Origin: Trichostrongylus colubriformis
Taxonomy: Eukaryota; Nematoda; Chromadorea; Rhabditida; Trichostrongylidae
Length of the DNA: 64,000 bases
Reading direction: 5' to 3'
Assembly (NCBI GenBank): GCA_963978905.1
Contig: OZ022258.1
Span: forward strand, 45,430,591-45,494,590
The position numbers and the translations under genes were made by a program. Of this stretch, positions 12,040-23,590 are shown piece after piece. Numbering within the stretch: the first letter of the stretch is position 1; the number at the start of each line of letters is the position of its first letter. The notes under the pieces are model-generated. The model worked only from the letters and a program-made list of their open reading frames with translations. It searched no databases and was not told the origin of the DNA.

Positions 12040-12270
12040 GTGCTACAACTAAAGTTGGCCCGCGGCCGTCTCCTACAGCGGACAACTCGGAACGCCAGTG
12101 CGATGATGCGAATGAGGCGCGAATGCACACCGCAGCGATGCACTTTTGAGTTCGGGTTTTTTCACCGATTATCGCTTCTAACCTTCTGCGTTCGTTACGA
12201 AATGCTCATTTCTTTGTATGTTTCTCTTGTTTCGGACCCCCTTCCGGTTCCTTTAACAAAATTATTTGAA
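12040..12270 (+). repeat. Dispersed repeat family R3, diverged copy
   Basis: It matches 23095-23270 block by block: GACAACTCGGAA, GATGCGAAT, a TTCGGGTTTTTTCACC-like block, CGCTTCTAACC, GTTCGTTACGAA, and CGGACCCCCTTCCG then TTCCTTTAA. Non-coding. Confidence 0.55.
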
Positions 12271-13287
12271 GAAGATGTAAAAAGTACATTTCATTGGTAG
12301 TAACTGCGATTTTGTAATTAGTAGCTCACGCATCATCATAATCACCGTGTACCAAAAGTCGGGCTAGTAGTCATGTGGACACCATGTCACTATACGAGTA
12401 AAACGGAGCCATGAAAAACGATAAGACGGAAAAGAGCAATGAGAAATTCGCGTGCCACTACGTTACTACATCTTCACAATTCTTGGTCAAAATCTGGCCA
12501 ATTACCAGCGTTAGTATCGGCAGATGTCCCTTCTACATGTCTGTGCCAGTGTCAACGAAAACAGCAAAGCCAAGGGAAGCATTTTCAAAATTCCATGATT
12601 ACGAAATATTTCAAAAAATCCTATCACTGGAATTTCAGATATATTTCAGAGTTTAATTGAGCAAAAGCAAATTTGCGGTCGAAAACAAAGACGTAATTAT
12701 CGATCATTGGATCACACAGCACTAGCTATTTCTCTGACAAAGAAGAATACTGAGTTGCTCGCGATGTGTTGTCGATAGCCTACACAGGTTGAAAGAGTGA
12801 TCGAAAAAAGCATAAATGATGGTCAAGCATCGCTGTCTATAGAACATTACTTTGAAAGTGAAGACGCAAAGAAACTTTGCAATACAGTTCTCGGAAATCG
12901 ATGCTGCTCAGAACGTACGGATGTACGTAGTGACAAACAGATACCGCGCCGCGCATCTCGCCAAACTACTCATCCCTCCTGGATCGGTGATTTTGTAACG
13001 GATTTGTCCGAGGAGGCCAGCACTGAAGCTTGGCACATCCACCATTCAGGGAATGCCCTCCATTTAGCACCCCTTCACTGAGGTGAGCATTATGATGCAT
13101 CTCTTCAAGTGAGCGTAAACGATTTATGTTGCATCTCATTATAACGTAGCAAATTGTGCAAACACCCGGTGTGGAGAACAAGTAATAACAGAAGAACGAA
13201 ATTCATGTATACTAAAGATCAGCGAAAATGGTTACACTATACTATACACGATAATTTGACCCTTAAAAGTGAGGAACAAGAGTATCA
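12271..13287. other. Intergenic, downstream of apc-10
   Basis: Open frames exist at 12797-13081 and on the opposite strand, but they show no domain and no clear splice junctions. Because apc-10 reads leftward, this stretch includes its 3' flank. Confidence 0.35.
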
Positions 13288-16121
13288 CTACCGAATGGCC
13301 ATGCAGTTATTGATTAGCTTATTGAGATCTGAAACCGGGGGTAGCACAAAGTCATCAACGGGACCTGGTCGACCAGCGTGCAGTCGAGAATGCGAAACAA
13401 ACCGCGAACGGCTAGGCCCAAGCACACGAATATGTCTGAAATTACAGCCAATAGATGCCAAACAGCTATAACTCAATTTTCCGTATCAATCCTATTTTCC
13501 TCTCACAAAGGACATTTGGAACTGAATCGTGCCTATAGTCGTGTGTTGGAATAGTCCCGTCAAAAAAGACAGAGACAATCAAATGAAAAAAAGGAGCTCA
13601 TTCTGATAAACCACTCAACACCGTCGCTGCACAAGCACAGAAATTGCAAAATTCGATGTTGACTCGTCTTATGCGTAATTTTGGTTGCTCATTCTCTGTA
13701 TCACTACGAATCAGCTCTCACACTCAGACATAGTCCAGATAGTTATTCCCCTTCATTACTCAGGCTGCGTTCATGGCCAAGCTAATCCTTCGGCATTTTC
13801 GGCGGATCAGTGGATCAGAGGATTGGCGAAACCCCAATATGAGATTTTGGAAACACCAATCTGTCTTCATTGTGGCAAAAATCTTTAATGGTGTATACGC
13901 GGATAGGCTCAATTTATCACTCGATACGCATCGTACCCTTGACGCGAGATCTTCAAAAATCCAAAAGAGCGGATTCGCAGATGCTTTCATTTCCTCGAGA
14001 TACCTATCATTTCCTTGACGTTCTAGAGATCTAGAGATCTCAAAAAGTTGGGTATGAGCGCAGCCTCATTAACACCTTGGCGCTGTGAGTACAAGAGAGC
14101 CCTAATCGACCTGATGGAAGGAATTTCTGTGTGAGGGAACAACTAGAACTAAATAGTGAGAAACCATAGCGTCCTATACATCCCAAGCTTCAGCGAAATT
14201 CGCAGTGCAGCCTAATGTCCCAATGCGCATAGCGCCATCATTCTCAAAGGAAAAAAATAAAAGTGGTGGTAGAACTACAAAGACATGTCCAATACACCTC
14301 ATAAGTCAAGGAGCACAGAGTTGGCATCTGACCGGACACAAAGACGAGAACTGATCTTGATTATGCGAGATAACAACGTTCGCTCTGTAGAAATGAAACG
14401 TAGTGAAAGCTGACCTGATGTGAGTATCGCGTCCATTTTGGTGATTGTGCACAACCTGTATTTGGATCACCATTGCCCGAGATGGTCTATTCGTTCGGCG
14501 GGATCGCAGATCAATAAGCTGTAAAGTAAGTTGCTAATATGTGAACTGGCTGGACCCTGAAATGAAGTTGCGACTCTACAAAAAATGACAAGAGTCAGAG
14601 TGCAGGGCACAGAAAATTCAAAGTCGCTACAAACCTGCCAACCGGTTGGCTCGTTGAACTCCACAGGTAGCCCATCATCAAGATGCACTAAGGAGGAACC
14701 CAGGTAAACGATTATCCTGCAATTTCGATAGCTCACAAAAACTAGACGGAACAGAATGGAAAACAATTTAGAATTGGTATAACAATTCATGCTCACTTGC
14801 TTGGTGTGTAAGACTCATCGTTCTTGAAGTCGAGATACATCATAACGAAGCAGATATCCGTTTTCCGCGGAAATTCAATCGTTACTGTGTGAGGTTGAGG
14901 ACCGTCACTTTGCCAGTATTTTTCGACACTGTCGTGGAGCAGCTCATGAATACCATTACCTTCTGAAACGATTGGAAAATTCACACAACGAACTTTCGAA
15001 ACGCCAACAAAAAAACAAGAGAAAGGGATTTCGTCGAAGTGCTTCATTGAATAATGGTACTTCATAACGTTCAATTATCAGTGCCCAGACAAGGCGAAAC
15101 AAGTAAAAAAAATTTTTTAAACTCTCCAAAAGTACAGTCATAATTGAACAAGAGGCATCATCATGAAGGCATCACCAGACGAATTCGGTGTAAAAAGATT
15201 ATAGCGACTAATACGTGGAAATAACGGCGAATTGACACCAACGTCAAAACTGGAGGTTATATGGTTGTGATCAGCGCACCCAAGATCCCCCATGGTGGGC
15301 TACATAAACCCGGATTTGGTGTGCCTGTTCGTTTATTTGTTTGTTTTGGTTCACCCGAAACTCGGCACTGCCTGAAGAACGAGCGGAGAAGGTGGGGCCA
15401 AGTCTGGTATGGATGGGAATGGTCCAAGAGTGCAACTAAACCATGAGAGACTGAAGAATCATAACCCACATATAAGCCAGGTTTTGGTGTTTCTGGTCTT
15501 TTCTCTGATTGATCGAAACTTGGCACTGCCTCATGTGCTATCAATCGATATTGATTGAGTAACGGTTTTTGGGCAAAAGGCAGGGAATGGCTCATGGACC
15601 ACGTTTCTTACCATTAGTGAGTACCCGCAGAGAAGTTGAAATTCTAGAGCATCATGCGCCATCAATCGATGTTGCTTGTATATCGGTTTTTGTGGAAGGT
15701 GCTGGAAACGTCTCATGGACCATGAGATTGAGTAGGCCCACCCCCCCCCCCCCCCCGCCCCCAACAGAAGTCGGAATTCTACCCCTCTGAACATAGGTTA
15801 CGATTCCCACCAGCCACCACTATCCCGTAGCGGATGTAGATCGTGAGGCTCACCTGGCAAACACTCATTTTTGCCCAACCCGCGGATTCCGGGATAGTGA
15901 TAATAAGGTAGGGCATTGCACTGCTATGTTTCATTACTCACGCACAGGACTGATGCTCGTAAGAATGACTTACCGGATTTACAGCTTGATACTGTCCAAA
16001 CAGCTTGGAACGATATATCTCTCATGGGAAGATCCGCTTCATGAATGTTTTTCGGTAGAGCCACCGGCCAGTCATAGCCATTCAGAGCCGTCACTCTGGC
16101 ATCTTGCTCTTCCGTATCCAT
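13288..16121 (-). CDS. apc-10: APC10/DOC1, anaphase-promoting complex subunit 10
   Basis: APC10 forms part of the substrate (degron) receptor of the anaphase-promoting complex, the E3 ubiquitin ligase that triggers anaphase and mitotic exit. Five minus-strand exons join in phase: 16121-15974, 14962-14797, 14716-14635, 14518-14415 and 13435-13288, giving 215 aa (human APC10 is about 185). Visible DOC-domain hallmarks are SFQAVWTVSSCKS, SVEKYWQSDGPQPH, MMYLDFKNDESYTPSK, EPTGW and NHQNGRDTHIR, in the family order. The protein ends in -Ile-Arg, matching the conserved IR tail that docks on TPR subunits of the complex. The DOC domain spans roughly residues 34-165; about 30 extra N-terminal residues and a longer region before the IR tail are divergent. 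The start codon lies two bases after a TTTTCAG, as expected for a trans-spliced leader. The first intron is about 1 kb and contains tandem repeats. Identification is strong; exact start is inferred. Confidence 0.92.
15255..15790. repeat. Imperfect tandem repeats in apc-10 intron 1
   Basis: A unit with GGTTTTGGTG then CGAAACT(C/T)GGCACTGCCT occurs at about 15310 and again near 15478. A unit with CATCAATCGAT then CGGTTTTTG then TCTCATGGACCA occurs near 15540 and 15660. A C-tract follows at about 15741-15757. It lies within the first intron of apc-10 and appears non-coding. Confidence 0.6.
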
Positions 16122-16204
16122 TTCTGAAAATCGAAAGCCGAATAAAAACGCTCCAAAAAGATCGCATGAATGCAAAAATATGAGTCTTAGAATACTGAGA
16201 CTGT
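16122..16204. other. 5' flank of apc-10
   Basis: A short AT-rich flank lies between the apc-10 start and the start of a repeat. I see no TATA or other named promoter element. Confidence 0.3.
16124..16133 (-). promoter_or_regulatory. Probable SL trans-splice acceptor of apc-10
   Basis: On the minus strand CGATTTTCAG is followed by AA and then the ATG. A strong nematode 3' splice consensus this close to a start codon, without a matching donor upstream, is typical of spliced-leader addition. Inferred from sequence only. Confidence 0.5.
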
Positions 16205-17160
16205 AAAAATCTATACTTTCAACATCTCCTCTTCACAGAGTTCAAAAATGAATGCTTATATGCATCGATGAGCTCTTAAAACTCTATAAAACAGTGATCT
16301 TCATTTTTTATCATTTGGTTTGTTGATTTTAGGTTCAGAAATGGAGCAACGAATAGGGAAGCGTCCTAAAACATAGCTGCAATCAACTGCAATGATCGGG
16401 GATGTTTCTATCGAACAGAAGTGTCTGGTAAAACCTCGAGTTTTAGTGAAGAAGAGGAGTCGGACGTGCAAGTTGCTGAGTGCTCCATTTCTAAGCCAGC
16501 CTTAGAAATATCAGACGTGAAATCACTGGAGAAAAGACCTTCTGTAGAGCAGAAAAACCCTACCGTATGCATATATGGGTATTCTTTATGACCTCGATGG
16601 TAGATGAAGAAAAGGAAATATCGAAAGTGTACCTTCTTGCTGAGTACTTCAATACTAAGCTCAAAAACAAAAAAATTAAGTGACTCAAAACAAGAAACAG
16701 CACTGAAGCGAAGAGCTCGAAAAGCTCTATCGAAAGCATATATTTACATAGTTTTTGACCTCAAGGTAGAAGAAGTTGGGGAGACGCCGGAAAAGCGAAT
16801 TTTTGTCTCCTAATTATTCCACTCCTGCACCTCATACATAACCAACAACCAAAGGATCCGAGAACAGATGAACGCAACTTTACACCGACTTCGAAGCTTT
16901 ATATCCCCTCCTACTACATGAATAAGCATCTGTCAAAGCATCTCCTTCATCTGCTTTAGCCTAAGCCTAGAGAGGGAAAGGAGCTCCGACCCGACTTTGA
17001 TTGACCCAGTACCGCTTCGTATAGCAAAAGAAGCTCTATCAAATACATGTATAATCTTTGTCGAAAGATGAACAGAATACTGAGAAGCGCAAGGAATAAG
17101 AAATGGCACGAACTTATTGCACAAACTAATAATTACATCCATTTTTCAAGGTACTTCCCC
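16205..17160. mobile_element. Family M foldback, copy B (degraded)
   Basis: It contains the same internal palindromes as 6388-7405: GATGAGCTCTTAAAACTCTA near 16268, TGTAGAGCAGAAAAACCCTA near 16545, AGAGCTCGAAAAGCTCTATCG near 16710 and GCAAAAGAAGCTCTATC near 17022. It also has a TTTGTCGAAAGATGAACAGA-like right-arm block near 17055. The outer termini are not recognisable, and another foldback (F5) lies inside it, so this copy is old and interrupted. Confidence 0.55.
16870..17000. mobile_element. Foldback family F5, copy 1 (nested)
   Basis: It matches 28282-28440 over the block AAGCATCT..CATCTGCTTTAGCCTAAG..GAGGGAAAG-AGCTC-GAC. In the second copy the two arms (GAAGCTCCTTTCCCTCTCT and AGGGAGGGAAAGAAGCTC) pair, showing a foldback. 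Here it sits inside the family M copy. Confidence 0.55.
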
Positions 17161-18336
17161 GACAACAATTCAACCGTACTATTGTACTCAAGGCGGTTAA
17201 TACACCTGGCGAGCGGCGCTATTTCTACCCAAAGTTCAAGGAAGTCTTAACTCCTAAGGTAAGGCTTAGGCAAAAAATTCAGTGGAGTGTACAAACCAAT
17301 GATCATAAAATATTTTCGCATAAGGAACATGAGCGCTAAAAAAGTGTCTCTCCTAACTACATTAGCACAGTCTCACTTTCAGGAAGAATATGCGGGATGA
17401 TTTTAGAAATCGCGCCCATTCCACCCAACTAAACGGCTTTCACTAGGGGTGTTCAAGATTGTTTTTCGAAACAAAACATCATGGTGATCGAATCAGTGGA
17501 CGATTCACTCACAAAGTTAAAAGGCGCTCCATATAGGAAATTAACAAATCTAAAAACAATAAATTGCAGCACTACCATTCCAGCAGAAACCAAAAGTTCG
17601 TGCGGGTGCTACTGACTGCGTCGCGGTGTTTTTAGAGCACAGCAGCTGCTCATCGGGGTTCCACCAGTTTGGTAGTATCGCCTTTACAACGAAAAGTTCC
17701 TGGAGGTGATTCTTGCTTCGAACAGACTATTTGGGAGAAGGAGTTATGCGCTCCTATTTTGCATTTCCAATACAGTAGTATCATACATGTCGAATGTAAG
17801 GGACACATGGTAAAAGCGGTTAATTAGCGATAGCATCGCGACTAATATTAGGATCGTAATTATAATATGCAAAATTGATGGTAATAAATAAGGTGTTTCC
17901 AAACAGCCCGCAAATGTTTCTTAGTTAAAAAGCGTCAAAACTCCTCGGCATAACCTTTAAAATTTCTTGGTTTCTCCCTAATTCATTTTTCCGAAATCCT
18001 GTAACACGCAGCTCCTCCGTTTGCAGGGACCGAAATAATGATTGATCATCACTACTGCACGGCGTAGTCACGAGTTGGCACGCTCCAACGCCAAAGCGCA
18101 GCGCAGCCGCCGGCGCTGAAGTTTGTATAGAGCCGTGGCGTAGAATCGCGAAAACGCATCGACCGTCTTGCGTCGGCGCCAACCTTCATGATTCGATCAC
18201 CTGATGACGTTCAGGAAGGTCGTCGAGGACAACAGATAAATCATTATGGTGTACAGCATGGTAAGATTTGAACACAGAATTTTTTACGAGTTTTCTTTGT
18301 CCGGCAATGTCCTTCCTATCATCTCATGCGTGCTAG
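17161..18336. other. Intergenic, upstream of the two-module gene
   Basis: No gene recognised. A GC-rich block at about 18050-18185 is open on the minus strand (containing APAAALRFGVGACQLV) but lacks splice context and looks like a dispersed repeat. The promoter of the 18337 gene should lie here, but no element stands out. Confidence 0.35.
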
Positions 18337-21300
18337 ATGGATGTGGAAGCTAAATATTCTTGTTTAGATAACTCTATTCATTTACCGGATCAGTGTAATT
18401 CAGAGCTGTACTCAGTGGAAGAATCGCTGGCAGACATAGATGATGTTGCTGATGAAGTGGAGGTATGTCGCTGAATCCTCATTCTTAGTAGTAGCGACAA
18501 ATTCGTGCAAAAATAAGAAGACTCGTACCTTAGGTTTAGGTACGATCGCTTCGGTGTTGTTGAGATGTTGTTAAAAGTGTTCTGTTTGTTCAACGTTTTT
18601 ATCGGAACGTAGGGGATATTAGATCGTTTTCGGAAGATTGTATTAGAGGAATCAAATGGATCAGCTTTCCCCTTGATTCCGATCGTTACAGTTGACGTTA
18701 TCATGCAGGAATTTTCTATGGTGGAGGTCCCCCTAGCAAAATCAAATGCGACATTTCAGGTGGAACATAGCGAAGGTGTTGGATGGGAGGATGGAAAACC
18801 GCACACGCTCAAGTCATATGCGCCTGCTAATGTTGGTCTTACTTTCGAAGTTAATGAATCGAATGAACCCGTTGAAACATTCTTTTTCAGGTGCTGATGA
18901 CTAACGACTCCCTCAAAAGCCGTCCCCAATTATTCGTCGGGGCTGGACCGTCCATGCGGGACCGTGAAAGCAGTTCGATGCAGTGGGGAGGTGCGATAAC
19001 TTTTTCGTCGTTGTTATGACTTTTAGATCTACTTTCTTTTTCTGATTATCACAAGAGTCGTGCGCAGTCGCCAGGCTTTGTTGATTTTGATATTTTTGAA
19101 TGTTGATAGCTGCTGATTTTCGCCCGGCCCGCGATGAAAATTGTTACAAGTACGCTGAGTTATGGGCTTCACCGAAGCTTTTGCCACCGAAGCTTTTGCG
19201 CATAACTCAGCATACATGTGTAACAACTCAATACAGAATCCTTCATACAAGCAAGCTGTGATTTGATGATGTGCCTCGGCTTTGGCATAATATGGTAAAT
19301 AAAACAGCTTGAATGTGAGTAACTAGATTGCTGGTTGCTTACTGACAGATCCCTCTCTTTGATTCTTGTATCTTTTCTTTATCTCCAACTACTTTACGTG
19401 ATTAATAGTGCATGATTATTGCAGCCACAATACATTTAATGACTCGCAGCTGGAGCACGTCAAATGTGGTAGTGAACTCATGAACTTAGTTTTAGATCCA
19501 GGTGACATACCAAGTTCGACATCCAGCTCTCAGTGTATTCCTGGAATGAAATCTCTTTTCAAAATGTATGGAGAGGTTGCACTCCGAAAGGTGGGTAGTG
19601 GGCTACGTATACTTTCTCGTTATTAGATTAAAATTCTTAACAATACAGCTCTTCTTTTGATCAGGCTGCTCAGACACCTCTAATAGACGCTGATGAAGTC
19701 GCTACGGAAAAAGGCGAAGAGGCTGTGCCGGCTCCGTTTTTGAGTAGGGATGATGTAAGTTTTCTTCTCATGCTTTTGGCACCTACTAGTTAGATGGGAA
19801 AACTGTTTAGGAATTCGAAGAAGTTGATGATGATGCCCCAGACGCGGATTTCATTGCGCTGGACCCAGGTCAGCTCTATAGCAAAAGAAAGCAAACTCTT
19901 CATAAGCATAAAGAGTGGCCTTTGTATTGGGATCGACCCGTTGATTTCCATGTAAGTTAATTATTATAGTACACTTTGTTTCTAATTCTGTTGAAATGGA
20001 ATTGCTAGTTTTGCAGGAGGCATCTCATATTCTAATGGGTGCCATAGCAGTGCATGAGAGCAAAGTGTGCACCTCAATACCTCAAGAATTTCGTGGAGAG
20101 GGCACATTTGTCATCAATGTTGAGCATCTCACCCGATCCGATTCTAACAATGACGGATTAGGAATGTGGGGTGAGTGAAAAGGAATCAGATTTTCAAACA
20201 TTTGCTCTCAGATTGCGCTTTAGGTAGGCCTACTGGTCGAAACCGTTATTACGGTCATTCCACTTGTGGTCTCTTTGCAAGAATGGACGACGGTAAGGGG
20301 AACTTACTTCCTGATGCTAAGTACATATGGAAATGCATGATGAGGCGGTATGAGCATCCGATGACTGCGAGTGTGAACAGCGGCCAGAATCGTTTTATCA
20401 AGAAAGTGAGATTTTCCCTATGGGCTGCTGTGTAACCTAACATTTCGATCAATTTGGGTTTTCTCCTTGAGCTACTCATTTAGGTTTATACGGCGCTATA
20501 TCCACCTGAGCGGAAGGAAGTGGTTTCGTTCATTGTTATAACGTATGAGTGGATTGGGAAACCATTCAACTTCCGTTGCATCCGTAAGTTGAACTTTTTA
20601 AATTCGCATAGAAACCAGTTATACTTTCCTTTTCATGCTATTTGTGTGAAAGTTTTGAGACTACAATTGCATGCAAAGCCTCCTATTCCTTGCTTACTTC
20701 CAGCTTTACCGGTACGAAAACGACGTGCTGGTGTGCCTGCTCCTCATCCGCCTCCTGGCTCGAAGGATTGGCAAGCCGCTTCCTTTGTGAGTCGATATCT
20801 CTTCTACTAGCATTCGATTGGATGCTTGGCAATTCAATTTAGCAAAATGGTGTTATGGCCGCTCTTCCGGCTACTTGCTCTGCCTACTTTGGTGACTGTC
20901 CCTTGTATGCAGTTGGAGCGATCGACTTCAACGCTGTTGCTTCTATCATTCTAGGTGGAACGATAGTTGAACCTTCAAAGTGAGTTTTTTTTTGCATATT
21001 GCGTCCCTTTTGTGGAATAAATAATAAGATTAAACTTTCACCTACTTCTACTAGGGAAAGCATATTTTTCGCGTCGTTATTTTTTGTCAATTCTCGGCTT
21101 GGCGGTATTGTCTCGGGAAAGTAAAGCTGAGGTTGAACCTTGCGACTCGTGCGGATCTTCAGGGTCGGCCGAGACGGACGATCCGCACGAGCTGCAAGGT
21201 ATAACTTTGGCCTAAACTTTTTCAAAGTACGTGGAAACAATGTTTTCCAACCATCCCGAATAGTGTACACTGGTATTATTCACTTACAATACCATTGTGA

Positions 21301-22662
21301 ACCTCCTAGTATGCTGCAAATGTGGAGTTCTGTTATTTTTCAGGATATGTAATAAAGTCCCACAAGGGTATCGCGAGTGTGGTACATTCGTAATTGATTT
21401 GTGTAATTTCGTCTCGGATGCCGAATTGAGAAGAGATGACAACGGAAGTTGGGGAAAACCGGCTGGAAATTCCAGGTTTTGTTTTTATTAAGTAGCATGT
21501 TATAAACGAAGAAGTTTATACTTCCTCATATATCACTTCCTCATAGATACTACAAAATCGATCCGGATACGGGTGATGCTGTCAGAGTAGACCGCTGTTG
21601 TAAATTAATAGAAGGAGCTGAGTACGACGTGCAGGTTGGCTTGTATTCTCGATTTTTCCTTCGAAAAACTCCGATGATTTTATGTACCAGGTTTTGTTAG
21701 AACGTGTATTTCCCGAATTTACTGTAGCTTGAGGTAAAGCTTCAAATTTACGTAACTCTTCTTTAGATTTTGTCCAAGCGATACGAACACCCTCTAGTTA
21801 ATGGAAGATTTGTGCGTAAAATTTATACCGGTAAAAGCCCAACAACTTCTAGGTAATACTTTGTGTATGTGTTTCTGCGTATTTGGGCTTTAAAAGTGGA
21901 CCTGTTTACAGGACGTATGAACCATCTATGGCGTTGGCCGTTATCACGTACTACTGGAAAGGGGAGCCTGAATACTTTGAGGCTGGACCGCAAAGAAGGG
22001 TGGGACTTCTCACATCTTGCTATGACTATGTGAGCTTTATGATGATGCGTTTAAGGTAAGAGTTGCCGATGCTGCTGAAAGAGCACGTTTGGATATGCGT
22101 TACACACCACAACCCAGTCATGCGTGCTTCTCAGGTGATAAATAGAAACATCTTTCAAGGCTCGTACTTTATAGTGGTGATGCATTGTAGATCGCGCAAG
22201 AGCGCCATCCCCTCCGATGAAACGGTCACGAATGAGGATCGACGAGGAGGAATCCGGAAGCGGTATTCAATCAGTTTTGTATAGAACAGAGTATGAATTG
22301 CAGGTGGGAACCTCTTTCGAGTTGTACACGTTTAATTGCTCAGTAAGTAGCAAAACCATGGTAGTTTAAAGCCACATCGTACGTTGTTCTTAGGAACGCC
22401 AAGCAAGTCTATTAGATCGATTTGAGGCTTTTATGGATAGGCTTGAGCGAATAAGCATGTGCCTTCCTCCACTCCAAGAGCCAGTTCAACAAGTTTGTCT
22501 TTTTCCCGTCATTACGGCTACCGCCGTCCAAGAATTCATTACTATTTTTACTCATTACTCTTCTAGGTTTGGGTAGGTGGAGCATCTCATGATCACGATG
22601 GTATTGCTCACGAAGAGGAAATCATTATAGAAGACGGGAATTTCAATGAAGATTATGTCTGA
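18337..22662 (+). CDS. Protein with two copies of an unrecognised ~150-aa module
   Basis: Seventeen plus-strand exons join in phase: 18337-18462, 18709-18890, 19425-19590, 19665-19754, 19811-19951, 20017-20170, 20224-20405, 20484-20583, 20704-20786, 20843-20979, 21344-21475, 21547-21634, 21767-21852, 21912-22048, 22191-22303, 22394-22492 and 22567-22662, giving about 703 aa. I do not recognise the family. Residues about 225-378 and 426-575 are diverged copies of one module: GEGTFVIN/ECGTFVID, MWGRPTGRNRYY/SWGKPAGNSRYY, RRYEHPM/KRYEHPL, RFIKKVYT/RFVRKIYT, VITYEWIGKP/VITYYWKGEP. The N-terminal 200 residues are acidic. The C-terminus has a short basic, Pro-rich patch (RARAPSPPMKR) and ends acidic. 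No signal peptide or membrane segment is visible, suggesting an intracellular protein. The join at 22048/22191 uses a weak donor and is the least certain; a stronger GTAAG at 22056 would put the next exon out of frame. AATAAA lies at about 22788. Confidence 0.8.
19141..19226. repeat. Intronic hairpin with pre-miRNA-like size
   Basis: Within intron 2 of the two-module gene, GTTACAAGTACGCTGAGTTA is complementary to the stretch ending GCATACATGTGTAAC, with one or two bulges. The arms are about 25 bases and the loop carries a direct repeat of CACCGAAGCTTTTG. The size and pairing would suit a microRNA precursor, but a small foldback element is equally possible. Confidence 0.45.
21137..21200. repeat. 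GC-rich intronic hairpin
   Basis: ACCTTGCGACTCGTGCGGATC (21137-21157) pairs with the reverse complement at 21180-21200 with two mismatches, around a 22-base loop. It lies in intron 10 of the two-module gene and may be a foldback remnant. Confidence 0.5.
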
Positions 22663-22829
22663 ACTATTTGATAATCGTGTTACTTATTGCTGCTATTGTC
22701 AGTAGTTTTATACGAGTCAATTCTTGTCAAAGATGTTTTCGCCAAAGATAGACATGATATGTATAATCTCCTTCACACCCATTAGTAATAAATATGAGCA
22801 AGCTTGTGCATTTTATCTAAGCATTTTCG

Positions 22830-23270
22830 TCTTAAACATGCAACGCAACTGGTACTTAAAGACACCGGTAGTAGGGCAATTTTGGTTTATGCCGCAGCAC
22901 ACGCGGCACCTTGCCAATACTTTGAAAGTGACTTCATTAGGTTTTAACTATAATCACACTTTTTTCTTACGCTTTCGCCTAATCTTCATTTAATTTATTT
23001 ACTTGTTTGTTGCTGTGTGTTGCTTCACTTATTTCACACCATCACGAGATAATGAATGAAATACACTCTACAAGACAACAAATGACATCTCCACAACGGA
23101 CAACTCGGAAAGTCAGTGTGTTGATGCGAATACACAGCACAGCGCCCGCTTTCGAATCGGGGTTTTTCCACCAATTACGCTTCTAACCTAGAATGTTCGT
23201 TACAAAGTGATCATTTCTTCGCGTCTTCCTCTTTCTTCGGACCCCTTCCGCTTCCTTTAAAACCCTAACT
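22830..23270 (+). repeat. Dispersed repeat family R3, copy
   Basis: The unit runs from CAACGCAACTGG through TTTACTTGTTTGTTGC, AAATGACATCTCCACAACGGAC, GACTTTCCGAG-complement blocks and TTCGGACCCCTTCCGCTTCC. An inverted copy sits at 44620-45060 and shorter copies at 12040-12270, 8560-8990 and 47815-48330. Non-coding. Confidence 0.6.
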
Positions 23271-23590
23271 TCGGACTGTTGAAATCTTTTTGTGTTGGTG
23301 TCCCTGACTGCCTTTTCCTATGGAGTGCCCAAAAAATTGAACTTCTCACGGTAGTTCGTGATAGAATGTCATGGTAGACCAATTAATTCGTTTTTGTAAG
23401 AGTTTGAAATTGCAAATTTTGAGATCTGAAATCAGAAAGTTGGAAACTCAACGAGGCACGGCGAATTTTAAAAAATCTGACGATATGATTGAAAGCTATG
23501 CATTCATAGTGCGACTGTATTTTACGATTTGTCAATCTCCCGAAAACGACTAGACACGTGGGGCGAGCACATGCGATCTTCCTCCTGTTT
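23271..23590. other. Intergenic
   Basis: No gene recognised. A short open frame at 23371-23553 lacks splice context. Confidence 0.35.

Noticed and set aside
13154..13471. 105-codon plus-strand frame
   Set aside because: It is the antisense shadow of the last apc-10 exon.
20884..21270. 128-codon minus-strand frame
   Set aside because: It is antisense to exon 10 and intron 10 of the two-module gene.
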